Positions 48,939-57,608 of a stretch of DNA of 64,000 bases are shown here, one piece after another. A model generated the notes under the pieces. That model was not told where the DNA came from. It saw only the letters and a program-made list of their open reading frames with translations, and did no database searches. Position numbers and translations under genes: made by a program. How positions within the stretch are numbered: the first letter of the stretch is position 1; each line of letters starts with the position of its first letter. The DNA comes from Competibacter sp963695105 (GTDB lineage Bacteria; Pseudomonadota; Gammaproteobacteria; Competibacterales; Competibacteraceae). The stretch is from contig CAVOGC010000040.1 in the NCBI GenBank assembly GCA_963695105.1, positions 1-64,000 on the forward strand, given 5' to 3'.

Positions 48939-50155
48939 CGAATCCCGATTACGACCTCATCATCGCCGGCGGCGGCATGGTCGGCTCGACGCTGGCCTGC
49001 GCGCTGGGCCACGCCGATCTCAAAATCGCCCTGCTGGAAGGCGCGCCGCTGGAACGCATCCGTCCGGGCGAGGACACCGACTTGCGGGTCTCCGCCATCA
49101 ATCGCGCCTCGCAGCGCATTTTCGCGGCGGTGGACGCCTGGAGCGGCATGGCCGCCTGGCGGGTCAGTCCCTTCCGCGACATGCGGGTATGGGACGCCGG
49201 CGGCTTTGGCCAGATTCATTTCGACAGCGCCACCCTCGGCGAGCCGCTGCTGGGCTGGATCGTCGAAAATCGGGTGATTCAGTACGCCCTCCTGGAGCGG
49301 GCGCGGCAACTGCCGGCGGTGGATCTGTTGTGTCCGGCGGCGCTGGAAACCGCCTGGCCCGAGGACGCGGGCGGCTGGCGAGTGCGCTTGACCGACGGGC
49401 GCGAATTCACGACGCGGCTGCTGGTCGGCGCGGACGGCGCGCAATCCAGGGTGCGAGAACTGGCGGAAATCGACACCCGCGGCTGGAGCTACGACCAGAA
49501 AGCGCTGGTCGCCAATGTGCGCACCGCCGAACCGCACCAGGAAACCGCCTGGCAGCGTTTCCTGCCGACCGGGCCGCTGGCATTCCTGCCGCTGCACGAC
49601 GGACGCTGCTCCATCGTTTGGTCCACCACGCCGGAACAGGCCGATCAGTTGCTGGCGCTGGACGAGCACGACTTCGGTCAAGCACTGACGGAAGCGTTCG
49701 ACCGGCGACTGGGCGAGATCGTGCATCTCGGACCGCGCGGCGCTTTCCCCCTGCGCTTGCAGCACGCCCGCGCCTACGTCAAACCCGGCCTGGCCCTGAT
49801 CGGCGACGCCGCCCATGTGGTCCACCCGCTGGCCGGGCAGGGCGTGAATCTGGGACTGCTGGACGCGGCGACGCTGGCCGAGGTGCTGCTGGACGGCCTG
49901 GCCGCCGGCCACGAGGCAGGCGCGCTCAGAGTACTGCGGCGCTACGAACGCTGGCGCAAGAGCGACAACCTGCCGATGCTGGGGATCATGGACGGCTTCA
50001 AACGGTTGTTCGGCAATTCGCTGCCACCGGTGCGGCTGCTGCGAAATCTCGGCCTCAACCTGACTGACGCCGCCGGACCGCTGAAAACCCGCATCGCCCG
50101 GCGGGCGATGGGGCTGGAGGGCGATCTGCCGAAACTGGCGCGGGCGGCGAGCTGA
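48935..50155 (+). CDS. ubiI: UbiI/VisC-type FAD monooxygenase
   Basis: A 406-residue paralogue of UbiH with the FAD loop GGGMVGSTLAC, LVGADGAQSRVRELAEI and GDAAHVVHPLAGQGVNLGLLD. It probably carries out another ring hydroxylation of ubiquinone. By position it corresponds to ubiI (visC). UbiF is an alternative, but coq7 already provides C6 hydroxylation. The adjacent Rieske gene follows after 6 bp. Confidence 0.85.
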   Translation: MTNPDYDLIIAGGGMVGSTLACALGHADLKIALLEGAPLERIRPGEDTDLRVSAINRASQRIFAAVDAWSGMAAWRVSPFRDMRVWDAGGFGQIHFDSATLGEPLLGWIVENRVIQYALLERARQLPAVDLLCPAALETAWPEDAGGWRVRLTDGREFTTRLLVGADGAQSRVRELAEIDTRGWSYDQKALVANVRTAEPHQETAWQRFLPTGPLAFLPLHDGRCSIVWSTTPEQADQLLALDEHDFGQALTEAFDRRLGEIVHLGPRGAFPLRLQHARAYVKPGLALIGDAAHVVHPLAGQGVNLGLLDAATLAEVLLDGLAAGHEAGALRVLRRYERWRKSDNLPMLGIMDGFKRLFGNSLPPVRLLRNLGLNLTDAAGPLKTRIARRAMGLEGDLPKLARAAS

Positions 50156-50161
50156 GTTCCG

Positions 50162-50518
50162 ATGCCCGAACACCCTCTCTGTCGCCTGGACGACCTGGCC
50201 GAAGATCAAAGCAAGGGCATCGTGATCAATCCGGCTTCCCGCTATGCCGACATCGTGTTGGTGCGCACGCGGGAGGGCATTTACGCCTACCGCAACCGCT
50301 GCCCGCATACCGGCGCGCCGATGGAATGGGAACCCGACCAGTTTCTGGATTGCACCGGCACGGTCATCCAGTGCGGCATCCACGGAGCCCTGTTTCGCAT
50401 TGAAGACGGTTATTGCGTTTCCGGCCCCTGCGCCCGGCAGTCGCTGCAACCGGTTGCGCTGATCGAGCGGGACGGCTGGCTGATCGCGCTCGATCCCCTG
50501 GAACGCGCCGGTGGCTGA
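50162..50518 (+). CDS. Rieske [2Fe-2S] protein
   Basis: A 118-residue ferredoxin-type Rieske protein with CPHTGAPMEW (Cys-X-His) and CGIHGALF (Cys-X2-His), 17-20 residues apart, as needed for the cluster. There is no signal peptide or oxygenase domain. It overlaps the next ABC gene start by 8 bp. Function in this operon is unknown; a redox partner of the neighbouring hydroxylases is a possibility. Confidence 0.85.
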   Translation: MPEHPLCRLDDLAEDQSKGIVINPASRYADIVLVRTREGIYAYRNRCPHTGAPMEWEPDQFLDCTGTVIQCGIHGALFRIEDGYCVSGPCARQSLQPVALIERDGWLIALDPLERAGG

Positions 50519-51263
50519 ACCACCCGTCATCCAGGTCGAGGATCTGCGCAAGCACTACGGTTCGGTGCGGGCCGTGGACGGCATCAGCTTCAACATCGCC
50601 CGTGGCGCCACCTGCGCCCTGCTCGGCGGCAACGGCGCCGGCAAGACCACCACCATCGCCATGCTGCTGGGACTGCTGCTGCCGACCAGCGGCCGGATTC
50701 GCATCCTCGGCGAAGAGGTGCCGCGCCACCAGCATCGCGTGCTGCCGCGCATGAATTTCTCCTCGCCCTATGTCGATCTGCCGCAACGCTTGACCGTGGC
50801 GGAAAATCTGACCGTCTACGCCCGCTTGTACGGTGTGCCCCGCGTGCGTGAGCGGTTGGCGGCGCTGGGGCGGGATTTGGATATCGACGCCTTCTTCCAA
50901 CGCCCCTACGGCAGTTTGTCCGCCGGCCAGAAAACCCGGGTGGCGCTGGCCAAGGCACTGTTGAACGAACCGGAAATCCTGCTGCTCGACGAACCGACCG
51001 CCTCGCTCGACCCCGATACCGCCGACCGGATGCGCGGCATCCTGACCGACTACCAGCGCCGCGGTGGGGCCACCCTGCTGCTGGCCTCGCACAATATGAG
51101 CGAAGTGGAACGGCTCTGCGATCAGGTCATCATGCTGCGGACCGGATGCATCGTTGCCAGCGGCGCGCCGCGCGAGTTGATCCATCGCTATGGCCGCAAG
51201 GACATGGAGGAAGTGTTTCTCGACATCGCCCGCGGCATTCAAAGCGGCGAGGTGATCGAATGA
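50511..51263 (+). CDS. ABC-2 type transporter, ATP-binding protein
   Basis: A 250-residue ATPase with Walker A GGNGAGKTTT near 39-48, signature SLSAGQKTRVALA, Walker B ILLLDEPTAS and the H-loop ASHNMSE. Starts at GTG 50511. The permease gene overlaps its stop (ATGA). NodI/ABC-2 type exporters move polysaccharides, drugs or lipids; the substrate here is unknown. Confidence 0.88.
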   Translation: MAEPPVIQVEDLRKHYGSVRAVDGISFNIARGATCALLGGNGAGKTTTIAMLLGLLLPTSGRIRILGEEVPRHQHRVLPRMNFSSPYVDLPQRLTVAENLTVYARLYGVPRVRERLAALGRDLDIDAFFQRPYGSLSAGQKTRVALAKALLNEPEILLLDEPTASLDPDTADRMRGILTDYQRRGGATLLLASHNMSEVERLCDQVIMLRTGCIVASGAPRELIHRYGRKDMEEVFLDIARGIQSGEVIE

Positions 51264-52060
51264 GCGGCCTGTCCCCGCAACGGATCGGCGCGCTGGCGCT
51301 GCGCTACCTCTACCTGCTGCGCCGTTCCTGGATCCGCATCGTCGAACTGGCCTACTGGCCCACCGTGCAGATGATCCTGTGGGGCTTCATCACCCGCTAT
51401 CTGGCCGGGCACAGCGACGTGCTCGGACAGGCGACGGGACTACTGCTGTCGGGCGTGCTGCTGTGGGATATTCTGTTTCGCAGCCAACTGGGCGTGTCGG
51501 TGGTGTTCTTCGAGGAGCTGCACGCCCGCAATCTGGCGCAATTGTTCGTTAGCCCGCTGCGACCGATCGAACTGATCCTGGCGTTGATGTCGATCAGCCT
51601 GATTCGCACGCTGGTCGGCGTCGGCGTCGCGGTGGCGCTGGCGCTACCGTTCTACGGCTACAACCTGTTTGCGCTGGGGCCGCCGCTGGCCGGCTTTTTT
51701 CTCAATCTGCTGCTGATGGGCTGGACCATCGGCCTGCTGGTCGCCGCCCTGGTGCTGCGCCACGGCATGGGCGCGGAAAGCATCGCCTGGGCGGCGGTCT
51801 TCGCTCTGGCGCCGCTGTGCGGAATCTACTACCCCATCGCCACCCTGCCCGGCTGGCTGCAACCGTTGGCCTGGACTTTGCCCGCCAGCCATGTGTTCGA
51901 GGGAATGCGGGCGGTGTTGCTGGACCATACATTCCGGTTGGACTATTTCCTGTATGCCCTGCTGCTGAACGCCGGCTATCTCGGTTTGGCGATCAACTTG
52001 TTTTTAGCCGCCGTCCGCCAGGCGCGGGAACACGGCTCGCTGTTGCAGTCGGGCGAATAA
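51260..52060 (+). CDS. ABC-2 type transporter, permease
   Basis: A 266-residue membrane protein with about six helices of the ABC-2 family, coupled to the ATPase gene. Features are the N-terminal RYLYLLRRSWIRIVELAYWP, an LFVSPLRPIEL loop, and the C-terminal PLCGIYYPIATLPGWLQP loop, as in NodJ-like proteins. Ends before a gene-poor region. Confidence 0.85.
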   Translation: MSGLSPQRIGALALRYLYLLRRSWIRIVELAYWPTVQMILWGFITRYLAGHSDVLGQATGLLLSGVLLWDILFRSQLGVSVVFFEELHARNLAQLFVSPLRPIELILALMSISLIRTLVGVGVAVALALPFYGYNLFALGPPLAGFFLNLLLMGWTIGLLVAALVLRHGMGAESIAWAAVFALAPLCGIYYPIATLPGWLQPLAWTLPASHVFEGMRAVLLDHTFRLDYFLYALLLNAGYLGLAINLFLAAVRQAREHGSLLQSGE

Positions 52061-52421
52061 GCCAGCCGCCCCCGCCCCGCTTCTCACGCCGCTCTCAACG
52101 GTGCACCGGCTCAGCGGAACAACCGATCCGCTGGCCGACAAACCCACACCTCTTTCATCTCTTCACACTGCTCCCGTTTCATCCCGCACGGTTATGCGGT
52201 TATTTATTGCTTTCCCGCCTTGAATTGCAATTTCCGTTACCTACAATCAACGTTAATTCATGTCTACTACTGATGGTTTGCGGTGGCACCATTAAGGGAA
52301 ATCCATGATACATGTCGCTCTTGGTTTATGGTTATTACCAATATAATGACAATCCGGGTTCCGACAAAGTCACCCTGGATAACGAACAATAGAAGATGGC
52401 AGGGGGAGGAGCAGGGATCCA
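52061..52421. other. Intergenic region before the chemosensory cluster
   Basis: About 360 bp, AT-rich from 52180. A possible promoter is TTGAAT (52220-52225), 16-bp spacer, TACAAT (52242-52247); another TATAAT lies at 52342-52347. No gene or repeat is recognised. Confidence 0.5.
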
Positions 52422-53198
52422 ATGAGCGATAAGAAATCCTTTAAAGTCGCTTTGATCGGAATTCCCGAAAACGAGCGCAATGTTCTGAGAAATATCTTCA
52501 AGCTTTCCCTTTACCGTCCTCACGCCTATTCCTTTGCCGCCGCTGGCGAACCGATCCAAATCCTGATGGTCGATGCGGAAAATCCCGACGCAATAGCGGA
52601 ATGGCGTTCCTTTAAGCCCGCCACACCTAATGAAGGCTCATCCTCTCCCCTAATTAGCGTAATGATTGTCAAAGATCAACTTGCCAATGAATTTCCCTAT
52701 ACCCTGCACCGACCCTTTATCGCGACTCGCGTACTTAGTGTATTGGATCGGGTTGCCAGTCAAATATCAGCCATTCCAGCCGAAGAGCGAATCATTAGCG
52801 AACGACCGATGGTTAGCGGAACCCCGGAAAAATTTTTCAAGGCTTTGGTGGTGGACGATAGCAGTACGATCAGAACGCAGGTTGAACTGGAATTAAAGCT
52901 GCTTGGGATTCGAACCGACACCGCTGAATCCGGTGAGCAAGCTTTTGAATTGCTCTCCCTAAATGACTACGACATCATTTTTCTGGATGTGATATTGCCC
53001 GGAATTGACGGCTATCAGATCTGCAAGACGATCAAGAAGAATAAAGCAAAAAAGAAAACGCCGGTCATTATGCTGACCAGCAAATCATCCCCCTTCGACC
53101 GGGTCAGGGGCGCGCTGGCCGGTTGCGACACCTATCTGACCAAACCCGCCAAACAGAATTCCTTTCAGAAGGCAGTCAAGAAATACCTGAAGACTTAA
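52422..53198 (+). CDS. Response regulator with N-terminal extension (PilG-like)
   Basis: A 258-residue protein. The C-terminal part (about 140-258) is a receiver domain: ALVVDDSSTIRTQVE near 145-158, phosphoacceptor Asp in IIFLDVILPG, MLTSKSS and YLTKPAKQ. The N-terminal 130 residues also alternate like a receiver fold (FKVALIG, ILMVDAEN, SVMIVKD, TLHRPF) but the phosphorylation motif is not clear, so it may be a degenerate second receiver. As first gene of the Pil-Chp cluster it is in the PilG position. Confidence 0.75.
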   Translation: MSDKKSFKVALIGIPENERNVLRNIFKLSLYRPHAYSFAAAGEPIQILMVDAENPDAIAEWRSFKPATPNEGSSSPLISVMIVKDQLANEFPYTLHRPFIATRVLSVLDRVASQISAIPAEERIISERPMVSGTPEKFFKALVVDDSSTIRTQVELELKLLGIRTDTAESGEQAFELLSLNDYDIIFLDVILPGIDGYQICKTIKKNKAKKKTPVIMLTSKSSPFDRVRGALAGCDTYLTKPAKQNSFQKAVKKYLKT

Positions 53199-53297
53199 AG
53201 CAGGTCGATATTCTATCTACGGGTAATTACAGAAACGGTCCATGCTAGATCAATCATGCTATTATGATTTAGCGAATAAAAAATTAAGGAGATTTCC

Positions 53298-53663
53298 ATG
53301 CCGATACGAAAAGTTCTTGTGGTCGATGATTCTCCGACGGATCTGGCGAACATCAAAAGTATTCTCGGCGAGGCGGGTTGTGTCACGGTCACCGCCACCA
53401 ACGGCAAGGAAGCCATCGAGAAAGCCAAGGCGGAGAAACCCGATCTGATTTTCATGGACATCATCATGCCCGACATGGACGGCTATGCCGCCTGCCGTTC
53501 GCTCGGCAATGAAGCGGAAACCAAGGGCATTCCGGTGATCTTCGTGACCAGCAAAAGCCAGAAGGCCGACCGCCTGTGGGCACAGATGCAGGGCGGTAAG
53601 GGCTTTATCACCAAACCCTATGCGCCGGACGCCATCACCGATCAACTGAAAGCATTTCTGTAA
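53298..53663 (+). CDS. pilH: Single-domain response regulator PilH-like
   Basis: A 121-residue receiver: VLVVDDSPTDLANIKSIL, Asp52 in IFMDIIMPDMDGYAACR, FVTSKSQKADRLWAQMQG and the ITKPYAPD block, which are characteristic of PilH of twitching-motility systems. ATG follows AAGGAG. PilH works as phosphate sink or output for ChpA. Confidence 0.85.
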   Translation: MPIRKVLVVDDSPTDLANIKSILGEAGCVTVTATNGKEAIEKAKAEKPDLIFMDIIMPDMDGYAACRSLGNEAETKGIPVIFVTSKSQKADRLWAQMQGGKGFITKPYAPDAITDQLKAFL

Positions 53664-53677
53664 ACTGCCCTGGTCCG

Positions 53678-54238
53678 ATGGAAGCCCCGATGAACAACGA
53701 CAAGGCTGGCCGGACTCCCCGGCGCTGGCTGGAACCCAGCGCGGCGCTCAACCGCTTCAAACCGCCACCCGGCATCATGGGCGGACTGGCTCCCACCGAG
53801 CGCCGGCGCGCACGGTACGGTTTCTGGATCGGCGACATCGGCTTGCTGATCGACCAGGACACCACCAGCGAGGTGCTAGAACGATGGGTGGTTTATCCGC
53901 TACCCAACGTATCCTCCTGGTTTCTAGGGTTGATCAACCTACGCGGTAATCTGGTGCCGGTCTTCGACGTGAAACAGTTTCTGCAACTGGACGAAGGCGT
54001 TCGGGAAAAACGCTGGCTACTGGTCCTGGATCAAGGCGAGAGGGCGGTAGGCTTTGTTATCGACGGCTTGCCTCAGCCCGCGAGCGCCCGCCAAGCCCTC
54101 CCCCGCCTGCCGCCACTGCCCGCGGCGCTGCGACCATATATCGCCGCAGGCTACACCCAAGACGATCAAATCTGGCTTGAATTTGACCATCGGAGCTTCT
54201 TCCGAACCCTGGGCGGACAAGTCGCCGGAATATCATGA
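53678..54238 (+). CDS. pilI: CheW-domain protein PilI-like
   Basis: A 186-residue coupling protein. After a basic N-terminal 45 residues, it has the CheW core: RYGFWIGDIGLLI, LPNVSSWFLGLINLRGNLVPVFDVKQF (quoted in part), and a C-terminal LEFDHRSFFRTLGG. CheW proteins link MCP to the CheA-like kinase. It corresponds to PilI in the cluster order pilG-H-I-J. Confidence 0.82.
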   Translation: MEAPMNNDKAGRTPRRWLEPSAALNRFKPPPGIMGGLAPTERRRARYGFWIGDIGLLIDQDTTSEVLERWVVYPLPNVSSWFLGLINLRGNLVPVFDVKQFLQLDEGVREKRWLLVLDQGERAVGFVIDGLPQPASARQALPRLPPLPAALRPYIAAGYTQDDQIWLEFDHRSFFRTLGGQVAGIS

Positions 54239-54323
54239 TCCCGGTCCCAAGCGGGCCTGGAACGGTGCGATCTGGAAAATATTTCGGCAGAACAATCGAA
54301 TAAACCTAAGGGAGGTAGCACGC

Positions 54324-55598
54324 ATGCACACACAAAATGACTCCGCCGCCAACGCTGACACGGCGACAGGCCAGCGCTGGCTGAAGAGTGGATTCGCTCT
54401 GGGGCTACTACTGAGCCTGTGCGCGATCGCCCCCTGGAGTTGGGCCGAGGAGGTCGGCGTCACCGACAAAACCATCCGCATCGGCGCCACCATTCCCCTG
54501 GACGGGGATTTCAAAGTGTATGGCGTGTCGATGAAGCGCGGGATGGACGCGGCGCTGGTCGACCAGACGGTGCAGAAACGTCAAATCGAGTTCGTGGCGA
54601 TCAACGACTTTTACAACCCCACCGAAGCGGTAAAAGCCGCCAAGCAATTAATTGAAAAAGGGATTTTTGCAATGGTCAACAGCTTCGGTTCACCGACCAC
54701 CAAGGCGGTGCTACCGCTGCTGGCCGAGAACAAAGTGCCCGCGATCGGCTTTTACACCGGCGCGGCCTTCATCGGACCGGGCGATGTATTGAACTTCCGC
54801 GCCAGCTACGCCAAGGAAGTGGAGAGCGTGGTTGACGCGGCGCTGGCGGCGGGCATCAAACCGACCGAGGTCTGCGCCTACGCCCAGAACGACGCCTACG
54901 GAATGGCCGGCGTCCAGGGATTCCGCGCGGCCCTGGCCAAGCAGCCCGGCACCGAACAGATCGTCGCCAAGGTGGACCAGATCCTGAACATGCCGGGGGA
55001 CAACCCGGAACGCAACAACCTAGGCCCGGTCGGCGTTTATCAGCGTGATACCGTGATCGCGCGGCCCGGCTATCTTTCGTTGAAGAAGTGGGAAGCCGAC
55101 ACCGGCAACCGCTGCCGGCTGGTGGCCACCACTGCGGTTTACGACCCGGCCGCCACGTTCATGGGGTACGCTCGCCTTAAGGGTGAAACCTGGATATTCA
55201 GCTCACCATCGCCAGCCGGGGGCGGGCGGCTGGCAATGTCGCTCAAGGAATACGGACTTAGGGACCAGGTGATCGCCACCCAGATCGTGCCAGCAATCGA
55301 TTCGCCGCTGCCGGTGGTCGCGGAAGCGCGCAAGGCGTTGGGTGGCGAACTGAATTACGAGTCGTTGGAAAGCTACATCGTCGGCAAGCTGTTCCTGGCG
55401 ATCCTGCGGGCCATCGACGGACCGCTGACCCGGGAAAACTTTCTCAAGGCCGCGCGCCGTAAACCCTACGATATCGGCGGTATCCGGGTGGATTTCACCA
55501 CCGACAATCAAGGCTCCGATTTCGTCATGATCACCTATCTGCGGGACGGCCAATTCGCGGTTATCACGCCACAAGAACTGGCGGCGCTGTTCGAATAG
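54324..55598 (+). CDS. Periplasmic binding protein of branched-chain amino acid type
   Basis: A 424-residue secreted protein of the LivJ/Peripla_BP_6 kind. An unusual N-terminus (20 polar residues, then WLKSGFALGLLLSLCAIAPW) is followed by mature EVGVTDKTIRIGATIPLDGDF, FYNPTEAVKAAKQLIE, AMVNSFGSPTTKAVLPLL and NDAYGMAGVQGFRAA. No permease or ATPase is nearby. It sits between pilI and pilJ, which suggests a ligand receptor presented to the MCP. The ATG at 54324 follows GGGAGG. Confidence 0.8.
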   Translation: MHTQNDSAANADTATGQRWLKSGFALGLLLSLCAIAPWSWAEEVGVTDKTIRIGATIPLDGDFKVYGVSMKRGMDAALVDQTVQKRQIEFVAINDFYNPTEAVKAAKQLIEKGIFAMVNSFGSPTTKAVLPLLAENKVPAIGFYTGAAFIGPGDVLNFRASYAKEVESVVDAALAAGIKPTEVCAYAQNDAYGMAGVQGFRAALAKQPGTEQIVAKVDQILNMPGDNPERNNLGPVGVYQRDTVIARPGYLSLKKWEADTGNRCRLVATTAVYDPAATFMGYARLKGETWIFSSPSPAGGGRLAMSLKEYGLRDQVIATQIVPAIDSPLPVVAEARKALGGELNYESLESYIVGKLFLAILRAIDGPLTRENFLKAARRKPYDIGGIRVDFTTDNQGSDFVMITYLRDGQFAVITPQELAALFE

Positions 55599-55743
55599 CA
55601 GGTTTACATCGCGCTGACGGGATACAGCGCGAATGGACCCCAAGCGAAAGTCAATGAAGCCGCCAGGCATGAACCGGGGATACACACGCCACGACCCGGT
55701 CGGATCTGACGGGATTTGATCACCGAACTGAGGAAAAACTGTC

Positions 55744-57538
55744 ATGGGCGGTCAGAAAATCAATGCGCGTTTGACTCTTACGATCATCGTGCAACTCGTG
55801 ATCCTGGTATCGATCGGACTCGTCGCCTACTTCGGCATGAATCGCATCGGCAGCGCCGTGAACCAACTTAACCAGTCGGTGAACGAGCAGGTGAACCTGA
55901 GCCGACTGGGCTGAAACCTTGCGTGCCGACCTATTGACGACGGCCAACCAAGTAGCCCGAGGCACCAGCACCTGGGCGGAGGCGAACGCCGCGCTACCGG
56001 TGGCCAAGACCAAATTCGAAGAAGGATTAAAGGCTTATTTCGACACCTTGAACCCCACCGACAGGGAACGCCTGCAAGATCAGTACAAAGCCAGTCTGGA
56101 CGGTATCAACGAGATATTCACCGAACTGGAGCGGCTATTCGGCAACCGCGACCGCGGCCAATTGAACCTGTTCGTGAGCAACGACCTCGACGCGCTGGTC
56201 GATCCCTTTTTCAATAATCTGCTGACCAGCCTGGATCGAACCCAGGAACGCTCCTCGCAAGACTTGCAAACGGCGCGGAGTACCGGCAATACCTTCACCT
56301 GGTTGATCGCGGTGCTCGGGCTGATCGGCATCGGCATCTCCTTCTTCATGGGCACCGCCACCTACCGCGCCATCATCAACCCCTTAAACCAGATGATGGA
56401 AACCGTGCAGCAGGTGGGCCAGGGGAACTACGCCGCCCGCACCGGCCTGACCGGCGCCGACGAACTGTCGGAACTGGGCCAATCTTTTGATCGGATGTTG
56501 AACGAACGGGTCAACTCGCTGGTGGAAACGGAGCGCGAAAACGAGCAGCTCAACGACTCCGTCATCAATCTGCTGCAAGCGGTGTCCCTGCTCAGCCAGA
56601 GAGACCTGACCGTCAATGTGCCGGTCACCGAGGATGTGACTGGGCCGGTGGCGGACGCCTTGAATCTGCTCACCAGCGAAACCGCCACGGTGTTGCGGGG
56701 TGTGACCCGCATCTCCGAAGAAGTGGCGACCGCGTCCGACAAGGTGAAAGCACAGTCCGATGCGGTGATCGCCGTGGCCGAAAACGAGCGCCAGGCCGTG
56801 GAGCAAACCGCCGCCGACCTGGCCGCCGCGGCTGAAACCATGCAACAGATCGCCCAACTGGCGCAGGAGTGCAACGCCACGGCCGAAACCACCATCAAGA
56901 CCACTCAGGCGGCGCTGCAGACGGTGACCAACACGGTTAGCGGCATCAACAGCACCCGCGACACCATCCGCGAAACGGAAAAGCGCATCAAGCGGCTGGG
57001 CGAACGTTCCCAGGAAATCAGCGGCGTGGTAAACCTGATCAACACCATCGCCGAGCGCACCCACATCCTGGCGCTGAACGCCAGTATGCATGCGGCGTCG
57101 GCCGGCGAGGCGGGCCGCGGCTTCGCGGTCGTCGCCGACGAAGTGCAGCGACTGGCCCAAAACGCCCGCGAGGCGACTTCGCAAATCGCTACCCTGGTCA
57201 GCAACATCCAGATCGAAACGGCGGACACGGTGAATGCGATGAATACCGCCATCAGCCAGGTGGTGGATGGCAGCCGGCTGGCGGAACAGGCCGGCGAACA
57301 AATGCAGCGCACCCAGGAAACCACCACCGAACTGGTGGCTACCGTGCGGCAAATTGCCTCCCGTTCGCAGGAGCAGGCACGGGTCAATAACGAACTCATG
57401 GGTCGCGCCGAACAGATTCAAGCCAGCACTCGCCAAACCAGCCAGCAGTTGCTGGAGCAGACGGTGCAAACCACCAATCTGGTGGAATACGCCAAAAACC
57501 TGTTGAACTCCGTGCGGGTGTTCCGGCTGCCGGCCTAA
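55744..57538 (+). CDS. pilJ: PilJ-like methyl-accepting chemotaxis protein, one frameshift
   Basis: Membrane chemoreceptor of about 597 residues. The first frame gives MGGQKINARLTLTIIVQLVI (first membrane helix) up to NLSRL; removing one G from GGG at 55908-55910 joins it to AETLRADLLTTANQVARG. Then a helical sensor region, a second helix (TFTWLIAVLGLIGIGISFFM) near 200, a HAMP domain and a signalling tip (LALNASMHAASAGEAGRGFAVVADEVQRLA, given partly) typical of PilJ. The frame from 55919 alone would lack the first helix, so the shift is probably a sequence error. Confidence 0.82.
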
Positions 57539-57608
57539 TGCGGGGCCACACCCATCGCCAAAATGATTGCCGCGGGTTGCTGCTGCTTGCGAGAGGGGTT
57601 TAGCGCTA

